NCBI GenBank assembly: GCA_045631225.1
Contig: JAZQUG010000040.1
Span: forward strand, 1-64,000
Direction: 5' to 3'
Length of the DNA: 64,000 bases
Source: Fimenecus sp045631225
Lineage (GTDB): Bacteria > Bacillota > Clostridia > Oscillospirales > Acutalibacteraceae
Under the pieces are notes generated by a model. It saw only the letters and a program-made list of their open reading frames with translations, had not been told where the DNA came from and ran no database searches. Of this stretch, positions 1-8,778 are shown piece after piece; position 1 is the first letter of the stretch; each line of letters begins with the position of its first letter. The position numbers and the translations under genes were made by a program.

Positions 1-231
1 ACCGCTTGGCCTCCGACTTTCTTTCATTTCAAGCTTTTTGTTTTTCTTTTCACTTACACTGAACACAGCGCTTTCAAGTAAAGAAATCTGCTCTTTAAGC
101 TCTTCAATTTTTTTACCTGAGCCCTCTGATATTTCAATGTGAAGAATTCCTAATTTGCGAAGCTTTTTTAAAGTTTCTCTTCTTTTCTCTCCCATAATCA
201 TAAGAGAGACTTTTTTCATAGGCACTATCAT
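1..231 (-). CDS. V/A-type ATP synthase subunit I, N-terminal part (partial)
   Basis: This is the first 77 codons of a gene that runs off the left edge. The start ATG (231-229) overlaps the stop of the subunit D gene in an ATGA arrangement, so the two are translationally coupled. The protein begins with the pattern common to subunit I: MKKVSLMIMGEKR, then a helix ending in LRKLGILHIE, then a lysine- and glutamate-rich coiled coil. Subunit I is the membrane-embedded stator of V/A-type rotary ATPases, analogous to F-type subunit a, and forms the ion half-channels. Its position as last visible gene after E-DUF2764-A-B-D matches the operon order known in spirochaetes, chlamydiae and Bacteroidetes. 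The membrane part lies outside the window. The identification rests on this short N-terminus plus operon position. Confidence 0.8.
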   Translation of the reverse strand, partial: MIVPMKKVSLMIMGEKRRETLKKLRKLGILHIEISEGSGKKIEELKEQISLLESAVFSVSEKKNKKLEMKESRRPSG

Positions 232-866
232 AACGAATATACCTCCATTCCTGAAGATGCTTCGTCGCGGGCAGCTATTTTACGTTTTGAAATTTTAGAA
301 CGTACAACAGCACTAACCTGCTGGTCTGCCATATAAATAGATATCTTTTTAATGTTCTCTTCTGTTTCGGGGATTTTAACCTTTTCGAACAAGTTAACTC
401 TTTGAGAGGTTGAAAGCAGCTCTGCTTCAAGAAGCCGTACTTGTTCGTCTAACACTTCTGCCTCAAGGTCTAAGGACATTGCTTTTTCCATATGGTTTGC
501 GGCAATGTCTACCCAAAGCGGAGTTTCATATAAATCGTAATCTCCGCGGGAAAAGTCTGCGCCCTCAAAGGTAGGAATGGTAACGCCGGCAATATTGCCC
601 GTACCTTTACGGATATTGCTTACGGTAATTATTCCCTCCGGAAAAGCATTTTGTTCGCTGAATACGGCTATCCAGGAAGAGAACCCTTTTTCCAAGTTTT
701 CTCTTTCCTTTCTTACCGCTACGGCGTTTGCTTCAATAGTGCGAATTTCCGCTTGGAGTTGTTGTTTTTTAAGTGTCAGAGTGGGCAAATATCTCCGGTA
801 CATTTTAAGAGCATCTTTTTGTACCTTTAACTCATTTTTAGTTAATTTGATTTTTGCCAAATCCAA
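228..866 (-). CDS. V/A-type ATP synthase subunit D (central stalk)
   Basis: A 212-residue protein of the usual subunit D length. It is largely long helices: residues 1-70 and about 130-212 would form the antiparallel coiled coil that acts as the rotating central shaft inside the A3B3 head, with a small middle domain between them. The N-terminus has the family-like pattern MDLAKIKLTKNELKVQKDAL. It sits 8 bp downstream of the B gene and overlaps the start of subunit I by four bases. The catalytic head genes just upstream make the assignment firm, although no active-site residue can be used to test a coiled-coil protein. Confidence 0.9.
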   Translation of the reverse strand: MDLAKIKLTKNELKVQKDALKMYRRYLPTLTLKKQQLQAEIRTIEANAVAVRKERENLEKGFSSWIAVFSEQNAFPEGIITVSNIRKGTGNIAGVTIPTFEGADFSRGDYDLYETPLWVDIAANHMEKAMSLDLEAEVLDEQVRLLEAELLSTSQRVNLFEKVKIPETEENIKKISIYMADQQVSAVVRSKISKRKIAARDEASSGMEVYSL

Positions 867-874
867 CTTCCCCC

Positions 875-2176
875 TTACTTAACAGGCCAGAATTCATCAG
901 TAAGCTCTGACTTTATTCCGGTTTCGTCCTTCTGGAAGCATTCTGCCAAAATTTCCCAACCAAGGTCAAGTGCGCCTTCGAGTGATAAGTTAACAGATAA
1001 ATCCATAAGCTTGTTTTCAAAGAGTAAGCCGTATTTGAGCAATTTTTCATCCCAACGGTTCATAGCAAAGCCCATGTTTTTCTTTTCAAGGGTTTCTTTG
1101 TAGGATGAATATAATCTGATCATAGCATCCATAAGGGTACGGTGGTCCTTACGGGTTTTGTTATTAACGTTTTGTTTAAGACGTGAAAGTGAACCGAACG
1201 GCTCAATTCTTCCACCCTTAAGGTAATATTGACCCTCGGTAATATAACCTGTGTTATCAGGAACAGGGTGAGTAACGTCATCACCCGGCATTGTTGTAAC
1301 TGCAAGAACGGTAACCGAACCGGAATTTGCAAAGTCAACTGCTTTTTCGTAACGTGAAGCAAGTTGAGAATAAAGGTCACCGGGGTAACCACGGTTAGAA
1401 GGAACCTGCTCTTGAGTAATGGCAATTTCCTTCATTGCGTCGGCAAAGTTAGTCATATCTGTAAGAAGAACAAGAACGTCCTTGTCCTGCAAAGCAAATT
1501 TTTCTGCTACCGCCAACGCCATATCCGGAATCATCATACATTCAACCGTCGGGTCAGATGCAGTATGAATAAACATAACTGTTTTGCTTAAAGCGCCACC
1601 GTTTGAAAGTTCCTCTTTAAAGTAAAGGAAGTCGTCGTACTTAAGACCCATACCGCCAAGAACAATTACGTCTGCTTCTGCCTGCAAGGCAATACGTGCA
1701 AGAAGCTGGTTGTACGGCTCACATGAAATTGAGAAAATAGGAAGCTTTTGTGAAACAACCAACGTATTGAACATATCTATCATAGGAATGTTGGTTCTCA
1801 TCATACGGTTAGCAAGAATACGTCTTGTAGGGTTAACGGAAGGACCGCCTATAGCACACATATTTTCAGTAAGCGCCGGACCTTTATCTCTCGGTTCACC
1901 CGAGCCGTTGAAAATACGGCCTAATAAATCCTCACTGAAGGAAACACGCATTTCGTGACCCAAGAAACGAACCTCATCACCGGTAGAAACACCCTGACCG
2001 CCTGCAAACACCTGCAAGGAAACGGTGTCACCGTCAATTTTATTAACCTGTGCGAGTGATTTACCGAAGCGTGTATTTATTTGTGCTAATTCGTTGTAAC
2101 GTACATCCTGAGCTTTTACGGTGATAACGTTACCTGTAATTGATTCAATTTTGTTAAACACTTTATTCATTATCAC
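875..2176 (-). CDS. V/A-type ATP synthase subunit B (non-catalytic head subunit)
   Basis: A 433-residue protein with an N-terminal beta-barrel (about residues 8-80), then the RecA-like nucleotide-binding domain. Recognisable stretches are FSEDLLGRIFNGSGEPRD, NPTRRILANRMMRTNIPMID and SRYEKAVDFANSGSVTVL. As expected for the B subunit there is no GxGKT P-loop; the corresponding region reads KLPIFSISCEPYNQL. Three B subunits alternate with three A subunits in the head and have regulatory nucleotide sites. The start overlaps the stop of the A gene by four bases. Length and order fit the spirochaete/Bacteroidetes-type V-ATPase. Confidence 0.95.
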   Translation of the reverse strand: MIMNKVFNKIESITGNVITVKAQDVRYNELAQINTRFGKSLAQVNKIDGDTVSLQVFAGGQGVSTGDEVRFLGHEMRVSFSEDLLGRIFNGSGEPRDKGPALTENMCAIGGPSVNPTRRILANRMMRTNIPMIDMFNTLVVSQKLPIFSISCEPYNQLLARIALQAEADVIVLGGMGLKYDDFLYFKEELSNGGALSKTVMFIHTASDPTVECMMIPDMALAVAEKFALQDKDVLVLLTDMTNFADAMKEIAITQEQVPSNRGYPGDLYSQLASRYEKAVDFANSGSVTVLAVTTMPGDDVTHPVPDNTGYITEGQYYLKGGRIEPFGSLSRLKQNVNNKTRKDHRTLMDAMIRLYSSYKETLEKKNMGFAMNRWDEKLLKYGLLFENKLMDLSVNLSLEGALDLGWEILAECFQKDETGIKSELTDEFWPVK

Positions 2177-3942
2177 TCACCACCCTTTAATAAAAGCTCT
2201 GCGTCGTTATTCATTTTACCTTGACCATCGTTATACATAGCATCTATTTCAAGCTCTGCTTTTTTGAATGCTTCGCTTTCGAATTCAGTATAGTTCCAGT
2301 CAATGAATTTTTGTTTCATTTTGTTAAAGAAGCTACGGGCATCATCTTTACTTTCAAGCACGTATTCACTGCCCAAAATTTTAACGAGCTTATCTGTAAC
2401 GTAGCGTTGGCGCTCGGTACTGCTGTTTGCATCAACTAAGTCGAAAGAGTTTTGTTGAAGGTAAACCGCGTCAAGCATATCTGCTTTAAGATAAACCGTA
2501 TAGTCTGTAAGTGAAGTACCTTCTTCACCGACAACCTTCATCATAGAGCCGATTTCATTTCCGTGGTGAAGAATTTTTTTGCAATAATCTGACTTTTTAC
2601 TATCAATAACACTTCTGTATTTTGACCAGGAAATAAGTGGGTCGATAGCAGGATATTTTCTTGCATCCGAGCGTTCACGGGATAATCCGTGGAAAGCACC
2701 GACAACCTTAAGTGTCGCCTGTGTAACAGGTTCTTCAAAGTTACCACCTGCAGGAGAAACTGTACCACCGATTGTAACAGAGCCTGTGCTTCCGTCAGGT
2801 AAACGGACGTAACCTGCTCGTTCATAGAATGCGGCAATATATGATTCAAGATATGCCGGGAACGCTTCTTCACCTGGTATTTCTTCGAGTCGTCCTGACA
2901 TCTCACGAAGTGCCTGTGCCCAACGGGAAGTCGAGTCAGCAAGGAGAAGAACGTTGAGTCCCATCTGACGATAATATTCAGCAAGTGTTACAGATGTATA
3001 AACTGATGCCTCACGAGATGCAACAGGCATAGAAGATGTATTACAGATAATAATTGTTCGTTCCATAAGTGAACGACCTGTTTTTGGGTCTGTAAGTTCA
3101 GGGAATTCTGTCAATGTCTCGACAACTTCACCTGCACGTTCACCACAAGCAGCAATAATAACAATGTCAACATCCGCATACTTTGATGTTGTATGCTGTA
3201 AAACTGTTTTACCTGCACCAAATGGTCCGGGAGTACAGTATGTTCCACCCTTTGCAACAGGGAAGAATGAGTCAATAAGACGAACCTTTGTCTCCATTGT
3301 CTCAACCGGTGCCAACCTTTCGCTATAACACTTAACAGCTCGTTTTACAGGCCATTTAAAGGACATAGAAACAGAAATTTCACGGCCTCGTTCATCAGTT
3401 AAAACTGCAACTGTTTCTTTTACCGTATATTCGCCTTTTTCTACGATTGATTTTAATGTGTATTTTCCAAGAAGATAAAAAGGAACAAAAATTTTATGGG
3501 TAAATGGTCCTTCGGGAACTGTGCCGATATATTCACCTGCACGTAAAGTGTCACCGACTTTTGCAACAGGTGTAAATTCCCATTTTTTCTTTGAATCAAG
3601 TCCGTCAGCATAAATTCCGCGTTCCAAAAACCAACCTGCTTGTTCTGCTAATACAGGCAACGGATTCTGAAGACCGTCATAAACCTGACCCAATAAACCC
3701 GGACCAAGCTCTGCTGACAACATATCACCTGTGAATTCTACATCATCACCACATTTGATACCATCGGTCATTTCATAAACCTGAATTTGTGCGATATTTC
3801 CTCTTATACGGATAACCTCACTTTTAAGTGTTGTATCACCAACTTTTACAAAGCAAATTTCGTTCATAGAAACATTACCCTGAAATTCAACTGACACAAG
3901 GTTACCGTTTATGCTTACAACCTTTCCTGTATTTTCGGTCAT
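2173..3942 (-). CDS. V/A-type ATP synthase subunit A (catalytic)
   Basis: A 589-residue catalytic subunit. The P-loop is visible as GPFGAGKTVLQ (about residue 240), following the signature region RLIDSFFPVAKGGTYC. Other family marks are ACGERAGEVVETL, the DSTSRWAQALREMSGRLEEIPGEE stretch around the catalytic site (broken here by residue limits: DSTSRWAQALR then EMSGRLEEIPGEE), and the A-specific non-homologous insert around residues 120-190. It binds and hydrolyses or makes ATP at the A/B interfaces, coupled to H+ or Na+ movement through the I and K subunits. The start codon overlaps the stop of the DUF2764 gene by one base. Direction of use (synthesis or pumping) and ion choice cannot be told from this gene; the K ring is outside the window. 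Confidence 0.96.
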   Translation of the reverse strand: MTENTGKVVSINGNLVSVEFQGNVSMNEICFVKVGDTTLKSEVIRIRGNIAQIQVYEMTDGIKCGDDVEFTGDMLSAELGPGLLGQVYDGLQNPLPVLAEQAGWFLERGIYADGLDSKKKWEFTPVAKVGDTLRAGEYIGTVPEGPFTHKIFVPFYLLGKYTLKSIVEKGEYTVKETVAVLTDERGREISVSMSFKWPVKRAVKCYSERLAPVETMETKVRLIDSFFPVAKGGTYCTPGPFGAGKTVLQHTTSKYADVDIVIIAACGERAGEVVETLTEFPELTDPKTGRSLMERTIIICNTSSMPVASREASVYTSVTLAEYYRQMGLNVLLLADSTSRWAQALREMSGRLEEIPGEEAFPAYLESYIAAFYERAGYVRLPDGSTGSVTIGGTVSPAGGNFEEPVTQATLKVVGAFHGLSRERSDARKYPAIDPLISWSKYRSVIDSKKSDYCKKILHHGNEIGSMMKVVGEEGTSLTDYTVYLKADMLDAVYLQQNSFDLVDANSSTERQRYVTDKLVKILGSEYVLESKDDARSFFNKMKQKFIDWNYTEFESEAFKKAELEIDAMYNDGQGKMNNDAELLLKGGE

Positions 3943-4496
3943 TATATAGCCTCCAACCTGTCTCCATTCATAATGGAGTTGTAAATATTCTTATATGCGA
4001 TTTCACCGTCATTTGTATCAAACTGTCTTATATGTGAAATCAGTTTTAACTTAAGTCCGTAATAATATATATATTCCTCTGAAAAACTATCCATCGGTCT
4101 GAGAGTTTCCAAAAACTCCAATCGATAACTATTAAGGAATTTTTCTGCTTCCATAGGACTTTCAATCTCAACAGCTGTGTTTGCAATTTTTATAAGTTCA
4201 CTTGATAATGCATTATTTTCAATATCAAATGACTTTTTCATTTTGTCTGCTCTGACCTTTGCAAGTGCAAGACGTAATTTCCGTTCTCCGTCATTCCAGT
4301 TTTCGATTAAAGAGGAACTTGACTTATCATAAGTTTTTGACGGCAACAGTGTTATTTTATTGATTTCATTCTGTATCCTTTTTCCTGCAACCTGATTGCA
4401 CAACTCAAAAAATCGTTCTTCCGTAATTGGTAACGGTATATTTTCACCAAGTCCATCCAAAGACGGTAATTGTGATATCAAATAGTATTCCGACAT
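3942..4496 (-). CDS. DUF2764 family protein of the V-ATPase operon
   Basis: A 184-residue, largely helical protein beginning MSEYYLISQLPSLDGLGENI. It is recognised as the DUF2764 family, which is found almost only between subunits E and A in V-ATPase operons of Bacteroidetes, spirochaetes and chlamydiae. Those operons have no ordinary subunit C gene, so this protein is the natural candidate to connect the rotor to the membrane ring. That role is inference. It lies 2 bp after the E gene and overlaps the A start. No catalytic motif is visible. Confidence 0.8.
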   Translation of the reverse strand: MSEYYLISQLPSLDGLGENIPLPITEERFFELCNQVAGKRIQNEINKITLLPSKTYDKSSSSLIENWNDGERKLRLALAKVRADKMKKSFDIENNALSSELIKIANTAVEIESPMEAEKFLNSYRLEFLETLRPMDSFSEEYIYYYGLKLKLISHIRQFDTNDGEIAYKNIYNSIMNGDRLEAI

Positions 4497-4498
4497 AA

Positions 4499-5107
4499 TT
4501 ATTCCGCCTCTTTTAAAAGTTTAACAACCTTTGGACTAAGATAATTTGACATCATATCTACAACAGCCTCGGCAGAATAATCGTAATATGCACCGCCGTT
4601 ATTAACAGCAATACGGAATCCACCGTCGAAATTATCGTTAGCTTTAAGAGTAACACCCTTTGAAATTCTTTCATTAAGAGAAGAAAGTGCGGCTTTTTCA
4701 AGCATCTCAATGTCGTTGCTGTTTAAAATCACTTCAATATTTTCTGCATCAGGCTTGTTTGCCCAATTCTTCACAACATCAGTAACAATCTGTACCAATG
4801 AATCAGGTGAATACACTGCATTTACAGTTTCACCAACAATGGCATTCAGCTCTCTTGTTACACTTTCTCTGAAAGAAATAAGAAGATTTCTTCCTGCCTG
4901 ACGGATTGCATCATCACTTGATTTTACCATTCGTTCATTTTCTGATTTAGCATCGGCAAGAAGTTTGTCAGCCTGAACCTTCGCATCTGCAATAATCTTA
5001 TAAGCCTCTTCCTTTGCAGAATCAACAATTGATTTCGCTTCGGATTCTGCCGCTTCTACACCATCTTTTTTTATCTGGTCAATAAGTTCTTGTAATTGTA
5101 TTTCCAT
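4499..5107 (-). CDS. V/A-type ATP synthase subunit E (peripheral stalk)
   Basis: A 202-residue protein with a long N-terminal coiled coil rich in Ala, Glu, Lys and Ser (about residues 1-75; AAESEAKSIVDSAKEEAYKI is typical) and a C-terminal mixed domain (about 110-202) that would contact the head. This two-part form is that of peripheral stalk subunit E. It is the first gene of the operon, preceded by a clear AAGGAG site seven bases before the ATG. About 120 bases separate it from the proposed promoter, and that leader holds a terminator-like hairpin. Confidence 0.88.
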   Translation of the reverse strand: MEIQLQELIDQIKKDGVEAAESEAKSIVDSAKEEAYKIIADAKVQADKLLADAKSENERMVKSSDDAIRQAGRNLLISFRESVTRELNAIVGETVNAVYSPDSLVQIVTDVVKNWANKPDAENIEVILNSNDIEMLEKAALSSLNERISKGVTLKANDNFDGGFRIAVNNGGAYYDYSAEAVVDMMSNYLSPKVVKLLKEAE

Positions 5108-5168
5108 AAGGTTTTCTCCTTTTCGTTTATTCTGAGTATAGCAATACTTATATTTTATCCTTTTTTAT

Positions 5169-5214
5169 AAAAAAACAACGAAACCAAAATCCTCTGCAGT
5201 CAGCTGGTTCCGTT
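5169..5214 (-). terminator. Terminator-like hairpin in the V-ATPase leader (possible attenuator)
   Basis: On the minus strand, AACGGAACC (5214-5206) pairs with GGTTTCGTT (5185-5177): nine pairs including one G-U. One base later there is a run of seven T (5175-5169). This is the form of an intrinsic terminator. It lies between the promoter at 5236-5263 and the first gene, and no minus-strand gene lies upstream of the promoter, so it would stop V-ATPase operon transcription after about 60 nt unless prevented. The 20-base loop contains CTGCAG. No known riboswitch or T-box was recognised. Confidence 0.55.
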
Positions 5215-5235
5215 TGATACTATATTAACAAAAAC

Positions 5236-5263
5236 ATTATATCACATTCGCTTTTTTTGTCAA
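5236..5263 (-). promoter_or_regulatory. Promoter of the V-ATPase operon
   Basis: On the minus strand TTGACA (5263-5258) is followed after 16 bases by TATAAT (5241-5236). Both hexamers match the sigma-A consensus exactly. Transcription would start near 5229. Confidence 0.75.
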
Positions 5264-5318
5264 TATTTTACACAATAAAAAATGTAAACAGAACTATAGG
5301 ATTCCCTGTGATGCAAAC

Positions 5319-5347
5319 TTGTAAAATAATCTGCTGTATGATATACT
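5319..5347 (+). promoter_or_regulatory. Promoter of the GH78 gene; note on the 5108-5483 gap
   Basis: TTGTAA (5319-5324), 17 bases, TATACT (5342-5347), with a start expected near 5354. The 376-base gap between subunit E and the rhamnosidase thus holds two diverging promoters and the leader hairpin. Downstream of this promoter an open frame of 41 codons (5342-5467) ends just before the GH78 ribosome binding site. It has only a TTG as possible start and no visible ribosome binding site, so it is not called a gene. Confidence 0.55.
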
Positions 5348-5483
5348 GAAAGAAATTGGAAATTGATAAGTGCAATTGACATTACAGACTGTGTTTCTGA
5401 ATTGAATTTTGAAAAGGCTGAAGGGCTTTTCGGTTTAAAACAAATAAAAGATTTCCTTAATATATAACAAAGAGGTGATTGTT

Positions 5484-7604
5484 ATGTTAAAAGCTAATTG
5501 GATACTTCCTTCATATAAAATGGGTAAGGTATGTCCTCTTTTCAGAAAAGAGTTCAACATTGATAAAGAAATAGTTTCTGCAACCTTACATATAACTGCG
5601 CGTGGTGTTTACGAAGCAACGATTAACGGTATGCGTGTTGGTGACTTTTTTATGGCACCCGGCTGGACTTCTTATCATAATCGCATACAGGTGCAGTCTT
5701 ATGATGTGACGGAATTATTGCAAGAAGATAACACAATTATCCTCGAACTTGCTGAAGGCTGGTTCTGGCGACTAAAAAAATCACAGCCCAAAGCAATTAT
5801 CGCACAATTGCATATTGTCTATACTGATGGTACCGAAGAAGACATAGGAACTGATGAAAGCTGGTTTGTAGCAGAAAGTAATCTGCGTTTTTGTCACTTG
5901 TACGATGGCATCAGATATGATGCAACACATACACCTGTTTTTGATACTCTTGCGGAAATAGCGTCTGACAACTCACAGGACTTACTCATACCTCAGGAGG
6001 GTGAAAATGTCAAAGAGCAGGAGCGTCTGAATGTAAAAGAAATTATTATCACACCAAAGGGTGAAACTGTACTTGATTTTGGTCAGAATATGACAGGCTA
6101 TCTTGAAATTACCGTGGATGCCCATGCAGGAGATAAGCTATCTTTCTCATTCGGTGAAATTCTTGATAAGGATGGCAATTTCTATAATGCAAACTACCGC
6201 AGTGCAAAAGCGTTATATGAGTATATCTGTAAAGAGGGGAGGCAAACTTATAAGCCTAATCTTACCTTTTATGGTTTCCGCTATGTGCGCGTTGATTCAT
6301 ATCCGGCTGACATTGACCCGAACAATTTTACAGCTATTGTAGTTCACAGTGAAATGAAACGCACGGGATATATTGAAAGCTCTGACTCGTTGCTCAATCA
6401 ATTGTTCAGCAATATTATCTGGGGACAAAAAGGTAATTTCCTTGATGTTCCCACTGATTGCCCGCAGCGTGATGAGAGAATGGGCTGGACAGGGGATGCT
6501 CAGGTGTTTGTGAAAACTGCAAGCTATAACTATGATGTGTTGAAATTCTTTAAAAAGTGGTTAAACGACCTCAAAGCCGAACAGTACGAAAATGGTGCAG
6601 TACCTGATTTCACACCTTCTATATATCCTCGAAAACCCAGGATAAGTACCGCCTGGGCTGATGCTATAGCTATCTGTCCGTGGCAATGCTATCTTACTTA
6701 CGGTGACACTGGAATTTTAGAAAATCTTTTTGAGCCTGTTTGTAAATGGGTTGATTATATCACTAAATCAAGCACTAAACCAAATCTATGGTTCGGTGGT
6801 AAGCATTATGCCGATTGGTTAGAACTTGGTGGTAAGTACGGAGCGTTCAAAGGTCCTACACGTGATAATCTTGTTGCTTCTGCGTACTATGCCAACACAG
6901 TAAACATACTTGTAAAAACAGGTAAGATACTTGGACGCGATGTATCTTATTATGAAACTCTTTATAAAAATATCCGTACTGCATTTATTGCTGAATTTAA
7001 AGATGATTTCAAAACTCAGACCGAACACATTATGGCACTTCAGTTTGAACTTACGGATAAACCACAAGAGGTTGCAGACTCTTTAGCTGCACTTATACAT
7101 GAAAAAGGGGATATTCTGCAAACAGGTTTTGTGGGTACACCATATATCCTGCATGTATTATCCCGTTATGGTTATACAGAGCTTGCATACACATTACTTT
7201 TAAGAAAAGAATATCCGTCATGGTTGTATCCTATCAGTAAAGGTGCGACAACAATATGGGAACATTGGGATGGCATCAAACCAAACGGTGATATCTGGCC
7301 CGTATCAATGAATTCGTATAACCATTATGCTTATGGTGCAGTCGGTGATTGGATGTACGGAGTGATGGCGGGTATTAACACAGTTGAAGAGGCTCCGGGC
7401 TTTGCTGAAATTTATTTTGCACCTGTTCCCGATGACCGTGTTGATTGGTTCAAGGCAGAAATTGATACTGTACACGGTAAGGTTTCCTCACGCTGGTGGC
7501 ATGAAGAAGGCAAGGTGCATTATGAAATTGTCACTCCTGTTGATTCCACCGCCGTTATTGAAGGAAAAGAATACAATCTTTCAGCAGGTAAGCATATTTT
7601 TTGA
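5484..7604 (+). CDS. GH78 alpha-L-rhamnosidase
   Basis: A 706-residue enzyme expected to release terminal alpha-L-rhamnose from plant glycans or glycosides. The order is an N-terminal beta-sandwich (about 1-150), a second beta domain (about 180-290), the (alpha/alpha)6 catalytic barrel (about 295-620) and a C-terminal beta domain. The acidic signature DCPQRDERMGWTGD lies near residues 322-337 and TTIWEHWDG near 588-597; in GH78 these carry the general acid and general base. There is no signal peptide, so it probably acts in the cytoplasm on imported oligosaccharides. It is shorter than many GH78 enzymes (900 or more residues). The ATG at 5484 is chosen over a GTG at 5475 because AGAGGTG stands directly before it. 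It has its own promoter and ends at a strong hairpin. Confidence 0.9.
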   Translation: MLKANWILPSYKMGKVCPLFRKEFNIDKEIVSATLHITARGVYEATINGMRVGDFFMAPGWTSYHNRIQVQSYDVTELLQEDNTIILELAEGWFWRLKKSQPKAIIAQLHIVYTDGTEEDIGTDESWFVAESNLRFCHLYDGIRYDATHTPVFDTLAEIASDNSQDLLIPQEGENVKEQERLNVKEIIITPKGETVLDFGQNMTGYLEITVDAHAGDKLSFSFGEILDKDGNFYNANYRSAKALYEYICKEGRQTYKPNLTFYGFRYVRVDSYPADIDPNNFTAIVVHSEMKRTGYIESSDSLLNQLFSNIIWGQKGNFLDVPTDCPQRDERMGWTGDAQVFVKTASYNYDVLKFFKKWLNDLKAEQYENGAVPDFTPSIYPRKPRISTAWADAIAICPWQCYLTYGDTGILENLFEPVCKWVDYITKSSTKPNLWFGGKHYADWLELGGKYGAFKGPTRDNLVASAYYANTVNILVKTGKILGRDVSYYETLYKNIRTAFIAEFKDDFKTQTEHIMALQFELTDKPQEVADSLAALIHEKGDILQTGFVGTPYILHVLSRYGYTELAYTLLLRKEYPSWLYPISKGATTIWEHWDGIKPNGDIWPVSMNSYNHYAYGAVGDWMYGVMAGINTVEEAPGFAEIYFAPVPDDRVDWFKAEIDTVHGKVSSRWWHEEGKVHYEIVTPVDSTAVIEGKEYNLSAGKHIF

Positions 7605-7653
7605 GGATTGTGTAATATAAACATTAAATTGACAGGTGTTAATAAAATGCACA

Positions 7654-7725
7654 AGTCCAGTAAAAACGAACAATAAAAAGAGAAACCTCCTATGATAGAA
7701 TGAAACTATCATAGGAGGTATTTTT
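7654..7725. terminator. Hairpin terminator between convergent genes, copy 1 of a repeated cassette
   Basis: ACCTCCTATGATAG (7685-7698) and CTATCATAGGAGGT (7706-7719) form a perfect 14-bp stem with a 7-base loop, followed by ATTTTTA on the plus strand and a T-rich tract on the minus strand. It can serve both the GH78 gene and the GH18-like gene. The stem and the preceding block AGTCCAGTAAAAAC (7654-7667) recur at 14483-14545. Confidence 0.8.
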
Positions 7726-8758
7726 ATTCATAATTCTTATCTACTGTTTCACCAATTGCTCTGAGGAGTGAGTCATCGTGAGTGGAAGGAAGGTCGCAGT
7801 TGTAATGCCATATCATTACACCACCATAGCCGTTTCTGATACAGTAGTCTGTTTTCTGAGCAACAACATCAGTTGTATTGAACCAGAAGTCTTTATTAAT
7901 ATCATTACAATGATACCAACCATCTTCGGTCATTTCCTCATAACAGCTGTTATAACCGTACCAATAAGCTGACATATCTGTAGGTCTTGAATAGAAAGGA
8001 ATACCTACATTGACCTTGTGGATTGGGAACCCCCTGAGACCAAGCTGTTGAATCTGCTCAACAGTATCCTCATATGTGGCGTGTCTGCCTTGCTCATCAA
8101 TATAGTCATAACTCATAAGCTCAAATGTATCAATTGCTTCGATAGCAGCATTGGTAAACTTTATATTCCACGCATTCCCCGCAACACCGAGGGTATATTT
8201 TTGACCTAATGCCTTATCAAGAGAAACAAGGAATTTGTTGTAATAGTGCCATGCCTTTAGTGAAAGAGGATATTCATAGTCAAAGTGAACACCGTCGAAG
8301 TCATATTTTTCGAGGATTTCAATGATATTTCCCTCTAAAATACCACTCTTAAACGCCTTGTTGTGTTCATCACTTTGAGCTTCCATCTGGTCTTCATATA
8401 CATCTGAATCTGTTTCACCCCAAGGACCGATAAGATTCAGGGTAAGGTGAACATCTCTGTCACCGATGGCGTTACGTACTTTTGAAAGAACAGTTTCCAT
8501 TTTTTCTTCATCATATTCAACCTCACCCTTGCTGTTGAAGGTTGCACACTCAAAAATAATAGCATCTGTTATGATATCAAAATCCTCTTCGTATAATTCA
8601 CCACCCCAGTACATAATAGCATCACCTCTTATGTAGGTTGTAACTTTGAAGTTATCAACTTTTTTGTCGCAAAGTCCACCATTAATACCGAAGAATCCTG
8701 AAATTATTGTTGCAAGTGCGGTGAAAAAACCGATAATTCTTTGAATGAAAGTGAGCAT
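7724..8758 (-). CDS. GH18-like glycosidase (chitinase-fold protein), membrane-anchored or secreted
   Basis: A 344-residue protein with a hydrophobic N-terminus (about residues 4-25) that would act as signal or anchor, followed by a TIM barrel. The GH18 signature appears as FDGVHFDYEYP. The catalytic Glu and the last Asp of the DGxDxDxE motif are present, but the middle Asp is His. FELMSYDY and GGVMIWHYNCD match later barrel strands of the family. GH18 enzymes cleave chitin-type or N-glycan GlcNAc linkages using the substrate acetamido group; the middle Asp helps position it, so activity may be altered. The start is supported by AGGAG eight bases before the ATG. The gene lies 20 bp after the metallophosphoesterase and probably shares its transcript. 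Confidence 0.75.
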   Translation of the reverse strand: MLTFIQRIIGFFTALATIISGFFGINGGLCDKKVDNFKVTTYIRGDAIMYWGGELYEEDFDIITDAIIFECATFNSKGEVEYDEEKMETVLSKVRNAIGDRDVHLTLNLIGPWGETDSDVYEDQMEAQSDEHNKAFKSGILEGNIIEILEKYDFDGVHFDYEYPLSLKAWHYYNKFLVSLDKALGQKYTLGVAGNAWNIKFTNAAIEAIDTFELMSYDYIDEQGRHATYEDTVEQIQQLGLRGFPIHKVNVGIPFYSRPTDMSAYWYGYNSCYEEMTEDGWYHCNDINKDFWFNTTDVVAQKTDYCIRNGYGGVMIWHYNCDLPSTHDDSLLRAIGETVDKNYE

Positions 8759-8778
8759 ATACTTTTCTCCTTTATTTT

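Noticed and set aside
5342..5467. Open frame of 41 codons upstream of the GH78 gene, possibly the tail of a lost gene
   Set aside because: It has no ATG, no ribosome binding site and no recognisable family. It falls inside the leader of the GH78 gene and could be chance.
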